Made by a program: the position numbers and the translations under genes
Shown here: positions 16,169 to 25,174 of the stretch, in pieces
Layout of the letters: every line of letters starts with the position of its first letter
How positions within the stretch are numbered: position 1 is the first letter of the stretch
The notes under the pieces: generated by a model
Database searches by the model: none
What the model saw: only the letters and a program-made list of their open reading frames with translations
What the model was told of the DNA's origin: nothing
Assembly (NCBI GenBank): GCA_051306435.1
Contig: JBPPNF010000015.1
Coordinates: forward strand, 1-64,000
Source of the DNA: JACPNS01 sp051306435
GTDB taxonomy: Bacteria; Actinomycetota; Thermoleophilia; Solirubrobacterales; JACPNS01
Length of the DNA: 64,000 nt
Direction of reading: 5' to 3'

Positions 16169-17023
16169 ATGTTCCTCGGTCGAAGTGACAAGCCACTGTC
16201 CGGTCGCATGCTTGCGACCGCGCTGATCTACGCGCTGATCGCCGGCGTGACGCTTTCGTTCGCGCTGCAGGATGCGTCTTCAAACGTGCGCGCAAGCGCG
16301 ACCGTGAAGAAGCCGGCCTGGATGCCGCGGATGATGGTCACCGAGTACTACCCGGCGCGCGAGAGCTGGTTCGACGGGAAGCGGATCAAGACGCCTGGAA
16401 TCAGCGGCCGCAACAGCAAGATCGACTGGCTCTATTCGGCGGTCGGGATGTCGATGGAGGGCGACGGACTCGGCACCGACGGCAATCGGTACCACATTTA
16501 CAACCTCGGTCGCGGAGGCTGGATCGGCCGAGACGGCAGGGCCGCCGACTGGGGATCGAGCAATAAGCGCCGCACCCCGTTCTGGCGCTCGTCCGGCTAC
16601 TGGCGCAATTCAAAGAAGGCTGTGACCTTCCCGCTCGAGAACGGCGGTTGGTATCGCGGCGAGGGCAAGCGCTGGATCCCGGAGAAGGGAATCACCTTCG
16701 CCCGCGGTCCGTCGAGACCACTTCGCTACTACCGCAGCGTGGCCGTGGACCCGGGCCTGATCCCGATGAAGAGCCTCGTGTGGATCGGTCGCTACCGGTC
16801 CGAGAACGGCGACGGCTGGTTTCGCGCCGATGACACCGGCGGGGCGATCGACGGGCGTCATCTGGATGTCTACCGCAAGCCGCCACGCGCGATCGGCGAG
16901 GCCGGCAGCTATGCTGACCAGCGCGTGTACGTGGTGCCCAGGTCAAAGATCGACGCGTACATCAAGCGCGAGAAGGCCGAAGACAGCGACGGGATTCCGC
17001 TCCCGCCTGAAAGTCTCTACTGA
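16169..17023 (+). CDS. Membrane-anchored 3D-domain cell-wall protein
   Basis: 284 residues. An N-terminal hydrophobic segment (about 13-35, MLATALIYALIAGVTLSFAL) acts as signal or anchor. The C-terminal 3D domain (about 195-240) shows the three-Asp pattern of the MltA/RpfB-type catalytic barrel: VAVDPGLIPMKSLVWIG, then WFRADDTGGAIDGRHLDVY. Such proteins cleave or modify peptidoglycan. The central part is rich in Gly/Trp/Arg and unassigned. ATG 16169 gives the proper signal; a TTG at 16148 is the only longer alternative. Confidence 0.8.
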   Translation: MFLGRSDKPLSGRMLATALIYALIAGVTLSFALQDASSNVRASATVKKPAWMPRMMVTEYYPARESWFDGKRIKTPGISGRNSKIDWLYSAVGMSMEGDGLGTDGNRYHIYNLGRGGWIGRDGRAADWGSSNKRRTPFWRSSGYWRNSKKAVTFPLENGGWYRGEGKRWIPEKGITFARGPSRPLRYYRSVAVDPGLIPMKSLVWIGRYRSENGDGWFRADDTGGAIDGRHLDVYRKPPRAIGEAGSYADQRVYVVPRSKIDAYIKREKAEDSDGIPLPPESLY

Positions 17024-17029
17024 GTCCGA

Positions 17030-17419
17030 GTGTCACTCCACAGCTCAGATCCTCCGCCACCACGGCCCGCTGACGATTCGCACGTCGGTCCTTCGCGCCG
17101 TACGGTGCTGGCCGCCGAGCGTACCTGGCTCGCGTGGTTCCGCTCAGGGATCGGCGTGGCAGCGGGCGCGATCGGAGTCGGCGCAGTCCTGCCGAAGCTC
17201 GCGGGTTCGACAAGCTGGGGATACGCAGCGCTCGGTGCCGGTTACGCGGCCCTTGCCGTCGGCGTCTTCTGGGAGGGCTGGCGCAGGCAGCGTGTGATCT
17301 ACCACGCGCTTGAAACCGACAGCGATCTGCCCACCGGAATGCGCGCGATCGCGGCACTCTCGATCGCCGGAGTGGTGCTGGCCCTGAGCACGCTCGCCCT
17401 GCTGTTCACCGAACTCTGA
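17030..17419 (+). CDS. DUF202 (YidH-like) membrane protein
   Basis: 129 residues. The motif ERTWLAWFRSGIG (about 31-43) followed by three hydrophobic helices (IGVAAGAIGVGAVL, YAALGAGYAALAVGVFW, IAALSIAGVVLALSTLALL) is characteristic of DUF202. Function unknown. GTG 17030 starts six bases after the 3D-domain gene stop, so they are probably one transcript ending at the hairpin 17421-17456. Confidence 0.82.
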   Translation: MSLHSSDPPPPRPADDSHVGPSRRTVLAAERTWLAWFRSGIGVAAGAIGVGAVLPKLAGSTSWGYAALGAGYAALAVGVFWEGWRRQRVIYHALETDSDLPTGMRAIAALSIAGVVLALSTLALLFTEL

Positions 17420-17420
17420 A

Positions 17421-17456
17421 CGCAGAAATAAACGGCCAATGAGCGGCCGTTCTGCG
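17421..17456 (+). terminator. Bipartite terminator-like hairpin
   Basis: CGCAGA (17421-17426) pairs with TCTGCG (17451-17456), and ACGGCC (17432-17437) with GGCCGT (17445-17450). A five-base bulge lies on the 5' side. It is three bases after the DUF202 stop. Confidence 0.55.
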
Positions 17457-17499
17457 CGATAATCGGTAAGCGATTTTTCCGGATCCCAGGAGGTTCAAG

Positions 17500-17952
17500 A
17501 TGGGCCAGACCGACACGACCGTCCGCGAGTTTCACAAGTCCGAAGAAGAGTGGAAAGAGCAGCTCACCCCGGAGGAGTACGCCGTCCTGCGCAAGGCCGG
17601 CACCGAGGCGCCCTTCACCGGCGAGTACGTTGACATGAAGGCCGACGGCGACTTCAAATGCAAGGGCTGCGGCGCAGTGCTGTTTGATTCCGACACCAAG
17701 TTCGACTCCGGCACCGGCTGGCCGAGCTTCACCGAACCGGCAGTCGCCGACGCTGTCGAACTGCGCCCGGACAACTCACTGTTCATGCGTCGCACCGAGG
17801 TTGTCTGCAAGGCGTGCGGCGGTCATCTCGGCCACGTCTTCGATGACGGGCCGGGCGAGAACGGACAGCGCTACTGCATCAACTCCTGCTCGCTTGATTT
17901 CAAGCCGGCAGGCAACGCGGAGCAGTTGACTAGAGCCCGGGCGGGTGGGTGA
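17500..17952 (+). CDS. msrB: Peptide-methionine (R)-S-oxide reductase MsrB
   Basis: 150 residues. It repairs oxidised methionine (R-sulfoxide) in cytoplasmic proteins. Zinc cysteines Cys54/Cys57 and Cys103/Cys106 and the catalytic Cys126 (NGQRYCINSCSLDF) are all present, as are GTGWPSF and GGHLGHVFDDGP. A very good AGGAGG ribosome site lies seven bases before ATG 17500, in contrast to the many leaderless neighbours. The 3' end overlaps the convergent NlpC-like gene by 23 bases. Confidence 0.96.
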   Translation: MGQTDTTVREFHKSEEEWKEQLTPEEYAVLRKAGTEAPFTGEYVDMKADGDFKCKGCGAVLFDSDTKFDSGTGWPSFTEPAVADAVELRPDNSLFMRRTEVVCKACGGHLGHVFDDGPGENGQRYCINSCSLDFKPAGNAEQLTRARAGG

Positions 17953-18751
17953 CGGTGAAGCCGGCCAGCGACCGCTTCGCGGTCTGCCAGCGCGAGCCGT
18001 ACTCGCCGTCACGGAACGATGTGTCGTAGCGCAGGCCGCCGACCGTCATGAACATGTGGCCGGCGTTGGAGTAGATCGTGATCCACTTGCCGGGACCTGG
18101 CTCGCCGTACGTCATGAAAGCGCCGGAGACCATCGGTGCGTCGACGAGATTGGCGCCTTTCAGCGCGTAGCTCACAGAACCGGAGCAGTCGTACCCGCGG
18201 GCCTGGAAACTGCCGTGGCCGCCGCCCCAGATGTACGGGTACTTGGCGATCTGATTCCCGGCGGCAACCACATTCTTGACTGCGTCAGGCGCACCGAGCG
18301 GTGCTTTGGCCTGGCCGTCTGAGTCGAGCTCGGTCTTGTCGCCGCTCGCAAATGAGTTGCGCTGGGCCTTGGCGAGCTTCGCGACCTCTTCATTGCTGCG
18401 CGCCCCGGGGGCGACCTGAGTCGTTGCGGAGGCTGCGGGGAGATCGGCGAGCTTCTGCTTCTTCGCGCAGGAAACGCACGCTGACGCGTACTTGGCCTCG
18501 GCGTCGTCGCGCTGGGCGACGGGCTCGGTCCTGACCGTGTTGGTGGCGCCCTTGCCGCTGAACTCTTCGCCGTTGAAGTTGATCGCGTACGGGTCGTCGC
18601 CCGGACCCTTCGCGGCGGCGCTGTCCGAACCCGAAAAGGGCTTGACGGCAAACACGAGCACGAGCGCAATCGCAGCCAGAACGGCAGCGGCCGTGGCGAG
18701 CTTGAACTTCGGCACCTTGCGGGCGGTTTCAGTGCTGGGTGATTCAGACAT
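17930..18751 (-). CDS. Secreted/membrane NlpC/P60-like wall hydrolase
   Basis: 273 residues. A cytoplasmic N-tail and one TM segment (ATAAAVLAAIALVLVFAV) precede a low-complexity extracellular linker containing CVSC. A C-terminal NlpC/P60-like domain (about 170-273) follows. The catalytic Cys lies in YIWGGGHGSFQARGYDCSGS and the likely catalytic His in NAGHMFMTVGG. Such enzymes cut peptide stems of peptidoglycan. It is a paralogue of the genes at 45.6-46.6 kb, sharing WGGGH...GYDCSG and the ...LRHP/THPPGL-type end. ATG 18751 was preferred; a longer frame from 18823 exists. Confidence 0.82.
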   Translation of the reverse strand: MSESPSTETARKVPKFKLATAAAVLAAIALVLVFAVKPFSGSDSAAAKGPGDDPYAINFNGEEFSGKGATNTVRTEPVAQRDDAEAKYASACVSCAKKQKLADLPAASATTQVAPGARSNEEVAKLAKAQRNSFASGDKTELDSDGQAKAPLGAPDAVKNVVAAGNQIAKYPYIWGGGHGSFQARGYDCSGSVSYALKGANLVDAPMVSGAFMTYGEPGPGKWITIYSNAGHMFMTVGGLRYDTSFRDGEYGSRWQTAKRSLAGFTVTHPPGL

Positions 18752-18862
18752 CGAAAGGGTGGATGGTCTGGCCGCGGAGAGGCCGTCAGCTGCCGATTCT
18801 AGGTCTGAACCGCGCAGCCACATCCGTTAGAAACTCATCGGACGGGCGCGGGAAGTCTTGAA

Positions 18863-19861
18863 TCAAGCGGAAGTTGACTGCGCTGCACCGCCGCGCACGC
18901 GCCAGCTGATCAGTGCCGTCAGCCAGACGGCAGCCGAGATCACCACGAGCGCACAGCCGACGAATGCGAGGTCGACCGGAGCGCGCAGCAGCGAGAAGAT
19001 CCCGATCGCAAAGGCGGCGACAACCGAGATCCCGGTGACTGTGAAGTTGTAGTAGAGCTTGCGCGCGGGATTCTCAAGGGCCCAGCGGTAGGCCGAGCTC
19101 ATGAACGTGCTGTTGACCATGTCGAACAGCGTCATTCCGGCGGCGAAGAGAATCGGCAGGCAGAGGATCGCGTAGAAGGGCAGACCTCCGGCGGCGGCGC
19201 CACCGGCGAGCACGAGCAGCGCGATCTCCGAAGCCGTGTCAAATCCGAGGCCGAAAAGCAGACCGACCGGGTACATCTGCCACGGCCGTGTGATCGCGTC
19301 GGTGGCGCGGCGGTAGACGCGCGCGAGCACGCCGCGTTGCGCGAGGTGGTCTTCGAGCTGTCGCTCGTCAAACCGCCCCTCGCGCACGCTCTTGAAGCTG
19401 CGTGAGAGTCGCACCAGCACAACGAGATTGAGCGCGCCCATCACCAGCAGGAAGAGGCCGGCAACGGTCGGTCCCCAGTTGCCTGTCAGCACGGAGAGCG
19501 CTGAGTCGTCGTCGCCCAGTGCGGCGGCGATCCCACCGACGCCGACCGCGACAAACACTCCCAGCGCGATGACGACGGTCGAGTGTCCGAGTGAGAAGAA
19601 GAATCCGACCGAGCGCGCGTCCGTGCCCGCGCCGACGAGTTTGCGAGTGGTGTTGTCGATCGCCGCGATGTGGTCTGCGTCGAAGGCGTGGCGCATGCCC
19701 AGGAGGTACGCGGTGAGTCCCAGCCCGATCCCGAAGACGCTCCCGTCGGCAAGTGTCAGGTGCTTGGGGGCGGTCACGGCGAGTAACAGAAAGAAGCCGA
19801 GCGCATTGAGCGCTGCGATCGACACGACCGCGACGACGGATTCACGATTGAACCGGGACAT
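18863..19861 (-). CDS. nicT: Nickel/cobalt permease (NiCoT family)
   Basis: 332 residues with about eight helices. The signature RHAFDADHIAAIDNTTRK (helix 2) defines the NiCoT family, supported by FFSLGHSTVV and GLGFDTASEIALL. It imports Ni2+ (or Co2+) at high affinity. Placed last in the urease operon, it most likely supplies Ni for the urease centre. ATG 19861 has AGGAG six bases upstream. The frame overlaps the ureD 3' end by 20 bases, implying coupled translation. An upstream in-frame start (19897) would lie well inside ureD and lacks this site. Confidence 0.93.
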   Translation of the reverse strand: MSRFNRESVVAVVSIAALNALGFFLLLAVTAPKHLTLADGSVFGIGLGLTAYLLGMRHAFDADHIAAIDNTTRKLVGAGTDARSVGFFFSLGHSTVVIALGVFVAVGVGGIAAALGDDDSALSVLTGNWGPTVAGLFLLVMGALNLVVLVRLSRSFKSVREGRFDERQLEDHLAQRGVLARVYRRATDAITRPWQMYPVGLLFGLGFDTASEIALLVLAGGAAAGGLPFYAILCLPILFAAGMTLFDMVNSTFMSSAYRWALENPARKLYYNFTVTGISVVAAFAIGIFSLLRAPVDLAFVGCALVVISAAVWLTALISWRVRGGAAQSTSA

Positions 19862-20633
19862 GAGCGCTCCTGGGCGTCTGGCCCGACTTGCGGGCAAGGT
19901 TCTCGATCAGAGCCGCCGCCCCCTCGTCAAGCAACTTGCGCAGCTGCGTGGCGCTGCTTGCCGTGGCAACGGCCTGGCGACCGCCGGACTCAAGCTCGAG
20001 CACCGCCATCTCGCCCGTGGCGCCAGCAGTTGAGTACTCGAAACCGCTTTCAAGCTGCGCAAGGTCGGGCGCGATCAAGGTGAGGCTGCCGGTGGCCTGA
20101 TGCCGGGCGAGCACAGCGGGGCTTTCGTGCGTCGAGCTGCCAACGACGACCTCCTGGCGCAGCAACGGCCGGCCCATGCTTGTGATCGCGATGCGCGACG
20201 CAAGTTCGCCCGGCCGTTCGCCGTGTCGACCGAGCACGATCTCTTCGCGCCACGCGAGAGCCGCGCCGGTGGCAAGCTCGATCTCGGCGGTCACGCGGTG
20301 CAGCGAGCCGACGATCGGAACGATCGGCTCAGGCAGCCAGTTGAGCCGCGCTCCGGCCCGGATTCGCGCTCGAATCTGAAACTGCGAGGCGACCGGGCTT
20401 GTGCCCGGCCAGGCAATGCTCGCGGCCGCGGAGCGAATCGTCAGCTCGGTGCCGGGCGCCACGTCGATGTCCAGCGAAACGCGATCTCCGTTGAGTGGGC
20501 CGGCTGCGGCGCCGACGATGAAGATCCCGTCGGGGGTCGGCATCAGCCGCAGCGGGGGCGTGCTGCCGAGCTGGTCGATCGCCGTCGAGCCGTCGGCGCG
20601 CAGCGCGGTGCTGACGACGGCTTCACAGATCAC
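19842..20633 (-). CDS. ureD: Urease accessory protein UreD
   Basis: 263 residues. UreD is the scaffold that binds apo-urease and, with UreF and UreG, delivers nickel. Recognisable are LTIRSAAASIAWPG, RIRAGARLNWLPEPIVP and LAWREEIVLGRHGE, which match the UreD core. The GTG start overlaps the ureF stop (GTGA). It is shorter and more divergent than enterobacterial UreD, as is usual in actinobacteria. Confidence 0.9.
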   Translation of the reverse strand: MICEAVVSTALRADGSTAIDQLGSTPPLRLMPTPDGIFIVGAAAGPLNGDRVSLDIDVAPGTELTIRSAAASIAWPGTSPVASQFQIRARIRAGARLNWLPEPIVPIVGSLHRVTAEIELATGAALAWREEIVLGRHGERPGELASRIAITSMGRPLLRQEVVVGSSTHESPAVLARHQATGSLTLIAPDLAQLESGFEYSTAGATGEMAVLELESGGRQAVATASSATQLRKLLDEGAAALIENLARKSGQTPRSAHVPVQS

Positions 20634-21367
20634 GACGCAAACATCCTCGGTTGGCGCACGGCGTGCAGCGCCGAACCGCTCTCCAGCAGGGGTGCGGTGC
20701 GTGACGGAAAATCTTGAGGGGCACAGGCCGCGAGGTCGCCGGCCTCGTCGACCAGCTCGGCGACCAGCTCGGCAGACTCGGCGACGATTCGGTTCACGGC
20801 GAGCGGGTCGAGGCCGAGCAACTTGACCGCGGCCTGGGCCGGGCCGAGCACGGCGCCGTAGGCCGAGATCAGCGCGGCGTTGCGCGGATTCAGATCGAGC
20901 GCGGCGGCGACCAGTCCCTGCGCCATCGAAAGGTGCGCGCCGAGCGGCACGAGACTCGCCGCCGGCACTCCGGCATCGGGCCAGGTGCCGTTCGCGGCGC
21001 GCAGAAACTGCCTGCCCTGCGCCCGCGAAGCCTCGCGCAGGGCTGGAGAAGGAATTCGCGCCGACTCCTCCAGAGCGAGCCCCTCGAGACGTTCAGTGCG
21101 CAGCGCCCGGGCCAGCAGGTCGCCCGGGTCGCAGATTCGCCAGGTCTCGCAACTGGCGGCGGCGAAGCACGCGCCGGTGCGGGCGACAGTCGCCAGAACA
21201 CCGTCCAGAAAAGCGCGCAGCTCGGCTTCACTGTCCACGCGGCCGGACTCGACTGCCTGCTCCAGGCCCGTTGAATGGGCGTAGCCGCCGGCAGGGAACC
21301 GGCCGTCGGCCAGCAGCAACAGGTTCGTCGCCGCGAGGATCGTGTGCTGCCGGGTGAGATCGAGCAT
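20630..21367 (-). CDS. ureF: Urease accessory protein UreF
   Basis: 245 residues, all-helical. The LLLADGRFPAGGYAHSTGLEQAVESG segment (17-42) is the family hallmark. UreF acts with UreD and UreG as a GTPase-gating nickel insertion complex. It begins 10 bases after the ureC stop and overlaps ureD. Confidence 0.92.
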   Translation of the reverse strand: MLDLTRQHTILAATNLLLLADGRFPAGGYAHSTGLEQAVESGRVDSEAELRAFLDGVLATVARTGACFAAASCETWRICDPGDLLARALRTERLEGLALEESARIPSPALREASRAQGRQFLRAANGTWPDAGVPAASLVPLGAHLSMAQGLVAAALDLNPRNAALISAYGAVLGPAQAAVKLLGLDPLAVNRIVAESAELVAELVDEAGDLAACAPQDFPSRTAPLLESGSALHAVRQPRMFAS

Positions 21368-21377
21368 TGCCGGCCGC

Positions 21378-23090
21378 CTAGAAGAGGAAGTAGCGCTGCG
21401 CCATCGGCAGCTCGGTTGCCGGCGCCGACTCGATCACTTCACCATCGATCGAGACGGCGAAGCTGTCGGGGTCGACTTCGATCCGCGGCGTCGCGTCATT
21501 ACCGATCATGTCGGCCTTGCCGCGCTTGCGGGTGTCCGCGGCGGCGACGAAGGATTTGCGCACGCCTGCGCGCTCGGGCAGGCCGTCTTCGATTGCGCCC
21601 TGCGCGACGAAATTCACCGAGAGCTCGGCGGGCGCAGAACCCAGGGAGCCGAACATCTTGCGCGGGAGGATCGGCTGGGGCGTCGGGATCGACGCGTTGG
21701 CGTCGCCCATCTGCGCCGCGGCGATCATCCCGCCCTTGAGCACGATGTCGGGCTTGACGCCGAAGAAAGCCGGCTTCCAGAGCACGAGGTCTGCCAGCTT
21801 GCCGACCTCCACCGAGCCGACCTCCGATTCGAATCCGTGCGCGATCGCCGGGCAGATCGTGTACTTGGCGATGTAGCGCTTGGCTCGGTTGTTGTCTGCG
21901 GCGCCGTCGCCGGGCAGGCTGCCCCGACGCTTCTTCATGGCGTGCGCGGTCTGCCAGGTGCGTGTGACGACCTCGCCGACACGCCCCATCGCCTGGCTGT
22001 CGCTGCCGATCATCGAAATCGCCCCGAGGTCATGGAGGATGTCCTCCGCGGCGATCGTGCTCGGGCGGATGCGGCTTTCGGCGAAGGCGAGATCCTCTGG
22101 GACGGCAGGGTTCAGGTGATGGCAGACGATCAACATGTCGAGGTGTTCGTCGATCGTGTTGTGCGTGTGCGGGCGTGTCGGATTGGTGCTGCTGGGAAGC
22201 ACGTTCGGCTCGGCGGCGACGGTGATGATGTCCGGCGCGTGGCCGCCGCCCGCGCCCTCGGTGTGGTAGGCGTGGATGCTGCGGCCGCCGATCGCACCGA
22301 GCGTTTCTTCGACGAAGCCCGCCTCGTTGAGCGTGTCGCTGTGGAGGGCGACCTGGACTCCGGTTTCGTCGGCGACAGACAGCGCGATGTCGATTGCGTA
22401 AGGGGTCGAACCCCAGTCCTCGTGCAACTTCAATCCACTCGCGCCGGCGAGCACCTGCTCCTGCAGCGCGGCTCTACTGGCCGTGTTGCCCTTGCCGAGC
22501 AGTGCGACATTGACCGGCAGGTCGTCCATCGCCGCGAACATCTTCTGCAGGTACCAGGCGCCGGGGGTGACGGTGGTCGCGAGCGTTCCGTGAGCCGGGC
22601 CGGTGCCGCCGCCGATCAGCGTCGTGATGCCGCTGAAGAGCGCTTCGTCGACGATCTGCGGGCAGATCAGGTGGACGTGGCAGTCGATCGCGCCGGCTGT
22701 GAGGATCATCCCGTTGCCGGCGAGGATCTCCGTCGACGGGCCGATCACGAGCTTCGGGTCGACGCCGTCCATCGTGTCAGGGTTGCCGGCCTTGCCGATC
22801 GCGACGATGCGGCCGTCGCGCACGCCGACGTCGGCCTTGACGATCCCCCAGTGATCGAGGATGATCGCGCCGGTGATCACAAGGTCGGGGGTGTCGCCGG
22901 TTTCGCGCGTCGCGGTTGACTGTCCCATCGACTCGCGAATGACCTTTCCGCCGCCGAAGACGGCTTCGTCGCCGCCGAATCCAAGATCGTCCTCGATCTC
23001 GATCAGCAGATCGGTGTCTGCGAGGCGCACGCGGTCGCCCTTGGTCGGGCCATAGAGCGCGGCGTAGCGCTCGCGGGAGATCTCACTCAT
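21378..23090 (-). CDS. ureC: Urease alpha subunit UreC
   Basis: 570 residues, catalytic subunit hydrolysing urea to ammonia and carbamate. The two Ni ions would be held by the HVHLICPQ histidines, the carbamylated Lys in GLKLHEDWG, and later His/Asp residues. The mobile-flap CHHLNPAVPEDLAFAESRIR and WKPAFFGVKPDIVLKGG are intact. Length is canonical. It overlaps ureB by eight bases. Confidence 0.98.
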   Translation of the reverse strand: MSEISRERYAALYGPTKGDRVRLADTDLLIEIEDDLGFGGDEAVFGGGKVIRESMGQSTATRETGDTPDLVITGAIILDHWGIVKADVGVRDGRIVAIGKAGNPDTMDGVDPKLVIGPSTEILAGNGMILTAGAIDCHVHLICPQIVDEALFSGITTLIGGGTGPAHGTLATTVTPGAWYLQKMFAAMDDLPVNVALLGKGNTASRAALQEQVLAGASGLKLHEDWGSTPYAIDIALSVADETGVQVALHSDTLNEAGFVEETLGAIGGRSIHAYHTEGAGGGHAPDIITVAAEPNVLPSSTNPTRPHTHNTIDEHLDMLIVCHHLNPAVPEDLAFAESRIRPSTIAAEDILHDLGAISMIGSDSQAMGRVGEVVTRTWQTAHAMKKRRGSLPGDGAADNNRAKRYIAKYTICPAIAHGFESEVGSVEVGKLADLVLWKPAFFGVKPDIVLKGGMIAAAQMGDANASIPTPQPILPRKMFGSLGSAPAELSVNFVAQGAIEDGLPERAGVRKSFVAAADTRKRGKADMIGNDATPRIEVDPDSFAVSIDGEVIESAPATELPMAQRYFLF

Positions 23091-23394
23091 CGAGCGCTCC
23101 TGCGACGTGGCCGCGGAGGCCGGCGACCACGCGGGCTCCGGCCAGCGGAACGAGCGCGACTTCGCGGTCTATCCCGGGCTCGAAGCGCACCGCAGTCCCC
23201 GCCGGCACATCGAGTCGCATCCCGCGCGCTGCGGCGCGATCAAATTCCAGCGCGGCGTTCGCCTCGGCAAAGTGAAAGTGCGAGCCGACCTGAACCGGCC
23301 GGTCCCCGGCGTTGATCACCGGCAGCATCAGGACCTCGCGGCCGCCGTTCAGTTCGAGCGGACCGTCGCCGACGACGACTTCGCCGGGAATCAT
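23083..23394 (-). CDS. ureB: Urease beta subunit UreB
   Basis: 103 residues. It starts MIPGEVVVGDGPLELNGGRE and has VGSHFHFAEANAALEFDRAAA, the family core. It packs with UreA and UreC in the (abc)3 urease. ATG overlaps the ureA stop by four bases. Confidence 0.97.
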   Translation of the reverse strand: MIPGEVVVGDGPLELNGGREVLMLPVINAGDRPVQVGSHFHFAEANAALEFDRAAARGMRLDVPAGTAVRFEPGIDREVALVPLAGARVVAGLRGHVAGALDE

Positions 23395-23693
23395 CGGATC
23401 GGCCCGTGGATCGTCACGAGTTTCGTTCCGTCGGGGAAGGTCGCCTCAACCTGGACCTCGTCGATCATCGCGTCAACGCCGTCCATCACCTCGTCTCGCG
23501 TGAGAACGTTGCGGCCGGTCTGCATCAGCTCGGCGACGGTTCGGCCATCGCGCGCCCCTTCGAGCACGAAGTCGGTGATGATCGCCATCGCCTCGGGGTG
23601 GTTGAGCTTGAGGCCGCGCGCCTGGCGCTCGCGAGCGAGGCCGGCGGCCATGTGGATCATCAGGCGTTCTTGTTCGCGCGTCGTAAGGCGCAA
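23391..23693 (-). CDS. ureA: Urease gamma subunit UreA
   Basis: 100 residues. MRLTTREQERLMIHMAAGLA, LKLNHPEAMAIITDFVLEGARDG and VEATFPDGTKLVTIHGPI are diagnostic. The start is TTG at 23693, an uncommon initiator that may lower expression relative to ureB/ureC. It follows urtE by 21 bases, so urea uptake and hydrolysis genes form one transcript. Confidence 0.96.
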   Translation of the reverse strand: MRLTTREQERLMIHMAAGLARERQARGLKLNHPEAMAIITDFVLEGARDGRTVAELMQTGRNVLTRDEVMDGVDAMIDEVQVEATFPDGTKLVTIHGPIR

Positions 23694-23714
23694 GGCAGCA
23701 CTCCTCGTTCGAAG

Positions 23715-24428
23715 TCAGACAGCCAGCAGGCCGCGCGCTGCTTCGGCGTCGAGGTCTGCGGTGAGGCCGCGCTTGGTGACTTCGCCGGCCTCCATGACGA
23801 TGTAGTTGTCAGCCAGGCGCACGGCGAACTCCACGTACTGCTCGACGAGCAGGATCGCCATGCCACGAGACTCGTTGATCTCCGTGATCGCCTTTTCGAT
23901 CTCGAGGATGATCGACGGCTGGATGCCCTCGGTCGGCTCGTCGAGAACCATCAGCTTCGGCCGTGTGATCAAAGCGCGGGCGATCGCAAGTTGTTGCTTC
24001 TGGCCGCCCGAGAGGAAGCCCGACGGGCGCTCGAGGATCGGCACGAGGCGGGGAAAGAGGTCGAGCGCGTCGTCGATCGCACCCCTGTCCTTGTGTCCGG
24101 TCGCGTCCTTTACGACCTCAAGGTTTTCCATCACGGTCAGATGCGGGAATCCTTCACGGCCTTGCGGCACGTACGCCAGACCGCGCTTCACGCGAGCGCT
24201 GGGCGAGAGCTTCGTGATGATCTCGTCCTCGAACTGGACGTCACCGTCGGTCGCCGGCATGATGCCCATGATCGTGTTCATCAGCGAGGTCTTGCCGGCG
24301 CCGTTGTGTCCCATCAGGCAGGTGAGCGACTCGCTCTTCACATCGAGATCAACGCCGAAGAGCACCTGGGTCTTGTCGTAGGCCGTCGCGATGTCGCGGA
24401 CCTTGAGCAGCGATGTGGCGTCGGTCAT
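23715..24428 (-). CDS. urtE: Urea ABC transporter ATP-binding protein UrtE
   Basis: 237 residues. Walker A GHNGAGKTSLMNT, Q-loop VPQGREGFPHLTVMENL, signature SGGQKQQLAIARALI and Walker B LMVLDEPTEGIQPSI identify a LivF-type ATPase, and the GIQPSII variant is typical of UrtE. It energises urea import together with UrtD. The start could be ATG 24428 (overlapping the urtD stop as TGATG) or GTG 24431. Confidence 0.93.
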   Translation of the reverse strand: MTDATSLLKVRDIATAYDKTQVLFGVDLDVKSESLTCLMGHNGAGKTSLMNTIMGIMPATDGDVQFEDEIITKLSPSARVKRGLAYVPQGREGFPHLTVMENLEVVKDATGHKDRGAIDDALDLFPRLVPILERPSGFLSGGQKQQLAIARALITRPKLMVLDEPTEGIQPSIILEIEKAITEINESRGMAILLVEQYVEFAVRLADNYIVMEAGEVTKRGLTADLDAEAARGLLAV

Positions 24429-25174
24429 CACGCGACCTCCTCGACTTCCGAACGCCCGAGGTAGACCTCTTGGACCTCTTCGTTGGCCTGGACCTCGTCG
24501 ATCGTGCCCTCGGTGAGGATCTTGCCGTCATGCATCACGGTGACGCCCGTCGCGAAGCGACGGACGAAGTCCATGTCGTGCTCGACAATCATCACGGTGC
24601 GGGTCCTGGCAATCTCGGTCACCAGCTCACCGGTCTGCGTGCGCTCTTCCTTGCTCATGCCGGCGACGGGTTCGTCGAGCAGCAACATGCGCGGGTCGAG
24701 CGCCAGCAGCATCGCGATCTCAAGCCACTGTTTCTGGCCGTGCGAGAGCTCGCCGGCCTTGCGCTCGCGGTGGTCAGAAAGCCCGACGGTTTCCATCGCG
24801 CTCTGTACCTCGGCCGAGATGCCCTTGCGCTGGCGCAGCAGCTTGAAGAGGCCCATACGGAAACTCGCCGCGAGGTCGATGTTCTCGACCACGGTGAGGT
24901 CGTCGAAGACCGTCGGGTTCTGAAAGGTGCGGCCGATTCCGCGTTTGACGATGTCGAACTCGCTGGTGCTGTCGATGCGGTCGCCGTCGAAGGTCACCGT
25001 TCCGGAAGTCGGATTGATCAGGCCGGAGATGACGTCGATGCAGGTCGTCTTTCCGGCGCCGTTGGGGCCGATCAGGAAGCGCACCTCCCCTTCCTCGACG
25101 TCCATCGAGAGGTCGTCGATCGCGTGAAAGCCGTCGAAGTCCATGATGATGTTGCGGATCTCAAGCAGCCCCAT
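24428..25174 (-). CDS. urtD: Urea ABC transporter ATP-binding protein UrtD
   Basis: 248 residues, LivG-type ATPase: Walker A IGPNGAGKTTCIDVISG, FQNPTVFDDLTVVENI, signature LSHGQKQWLEIAMLLAL, Walker B LLLDEPVAGMSKEE, and the H-loop EHDMDFV. The LSHGQKQWLEI wording is typical of UrtD. ATG 25174 shares one base with the urtC stop. A longer overlapping frame upstream is only a shadow of urtC. Confidence 0.94.
   Translation of the reverse strand: MGLLEIRNIIMDFDGFHAIDDLSMDVEEGEVRFLIGPNGAGKTTCIDVISGLINPTSGTVTFDGDRIDSTSEFDIVKRGIGRTFQNPTVFDDLTVVENIDLAASFRMGLFKLLRQRKGISAEVQSAMETVGLSDHRERKAGELSHGQKQWLEIAMLLALDPRMLLLDEPVAGMSKEERTQTGELVTEIARTRTVMIVEHDMDFVRRFATGVTVMHDGKILTEGTIDEVQANEEVQEVYLGRSEVEEVA

Noticed and set aside
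18863..19861. Cobalamin or Ni/Co riboswitch upstream of the nickel permease or cobQ
   Set aside because: The permease start lies inside ureD, and only 58 bases precede cobQ; no conserved B12-box-like pattern seen.
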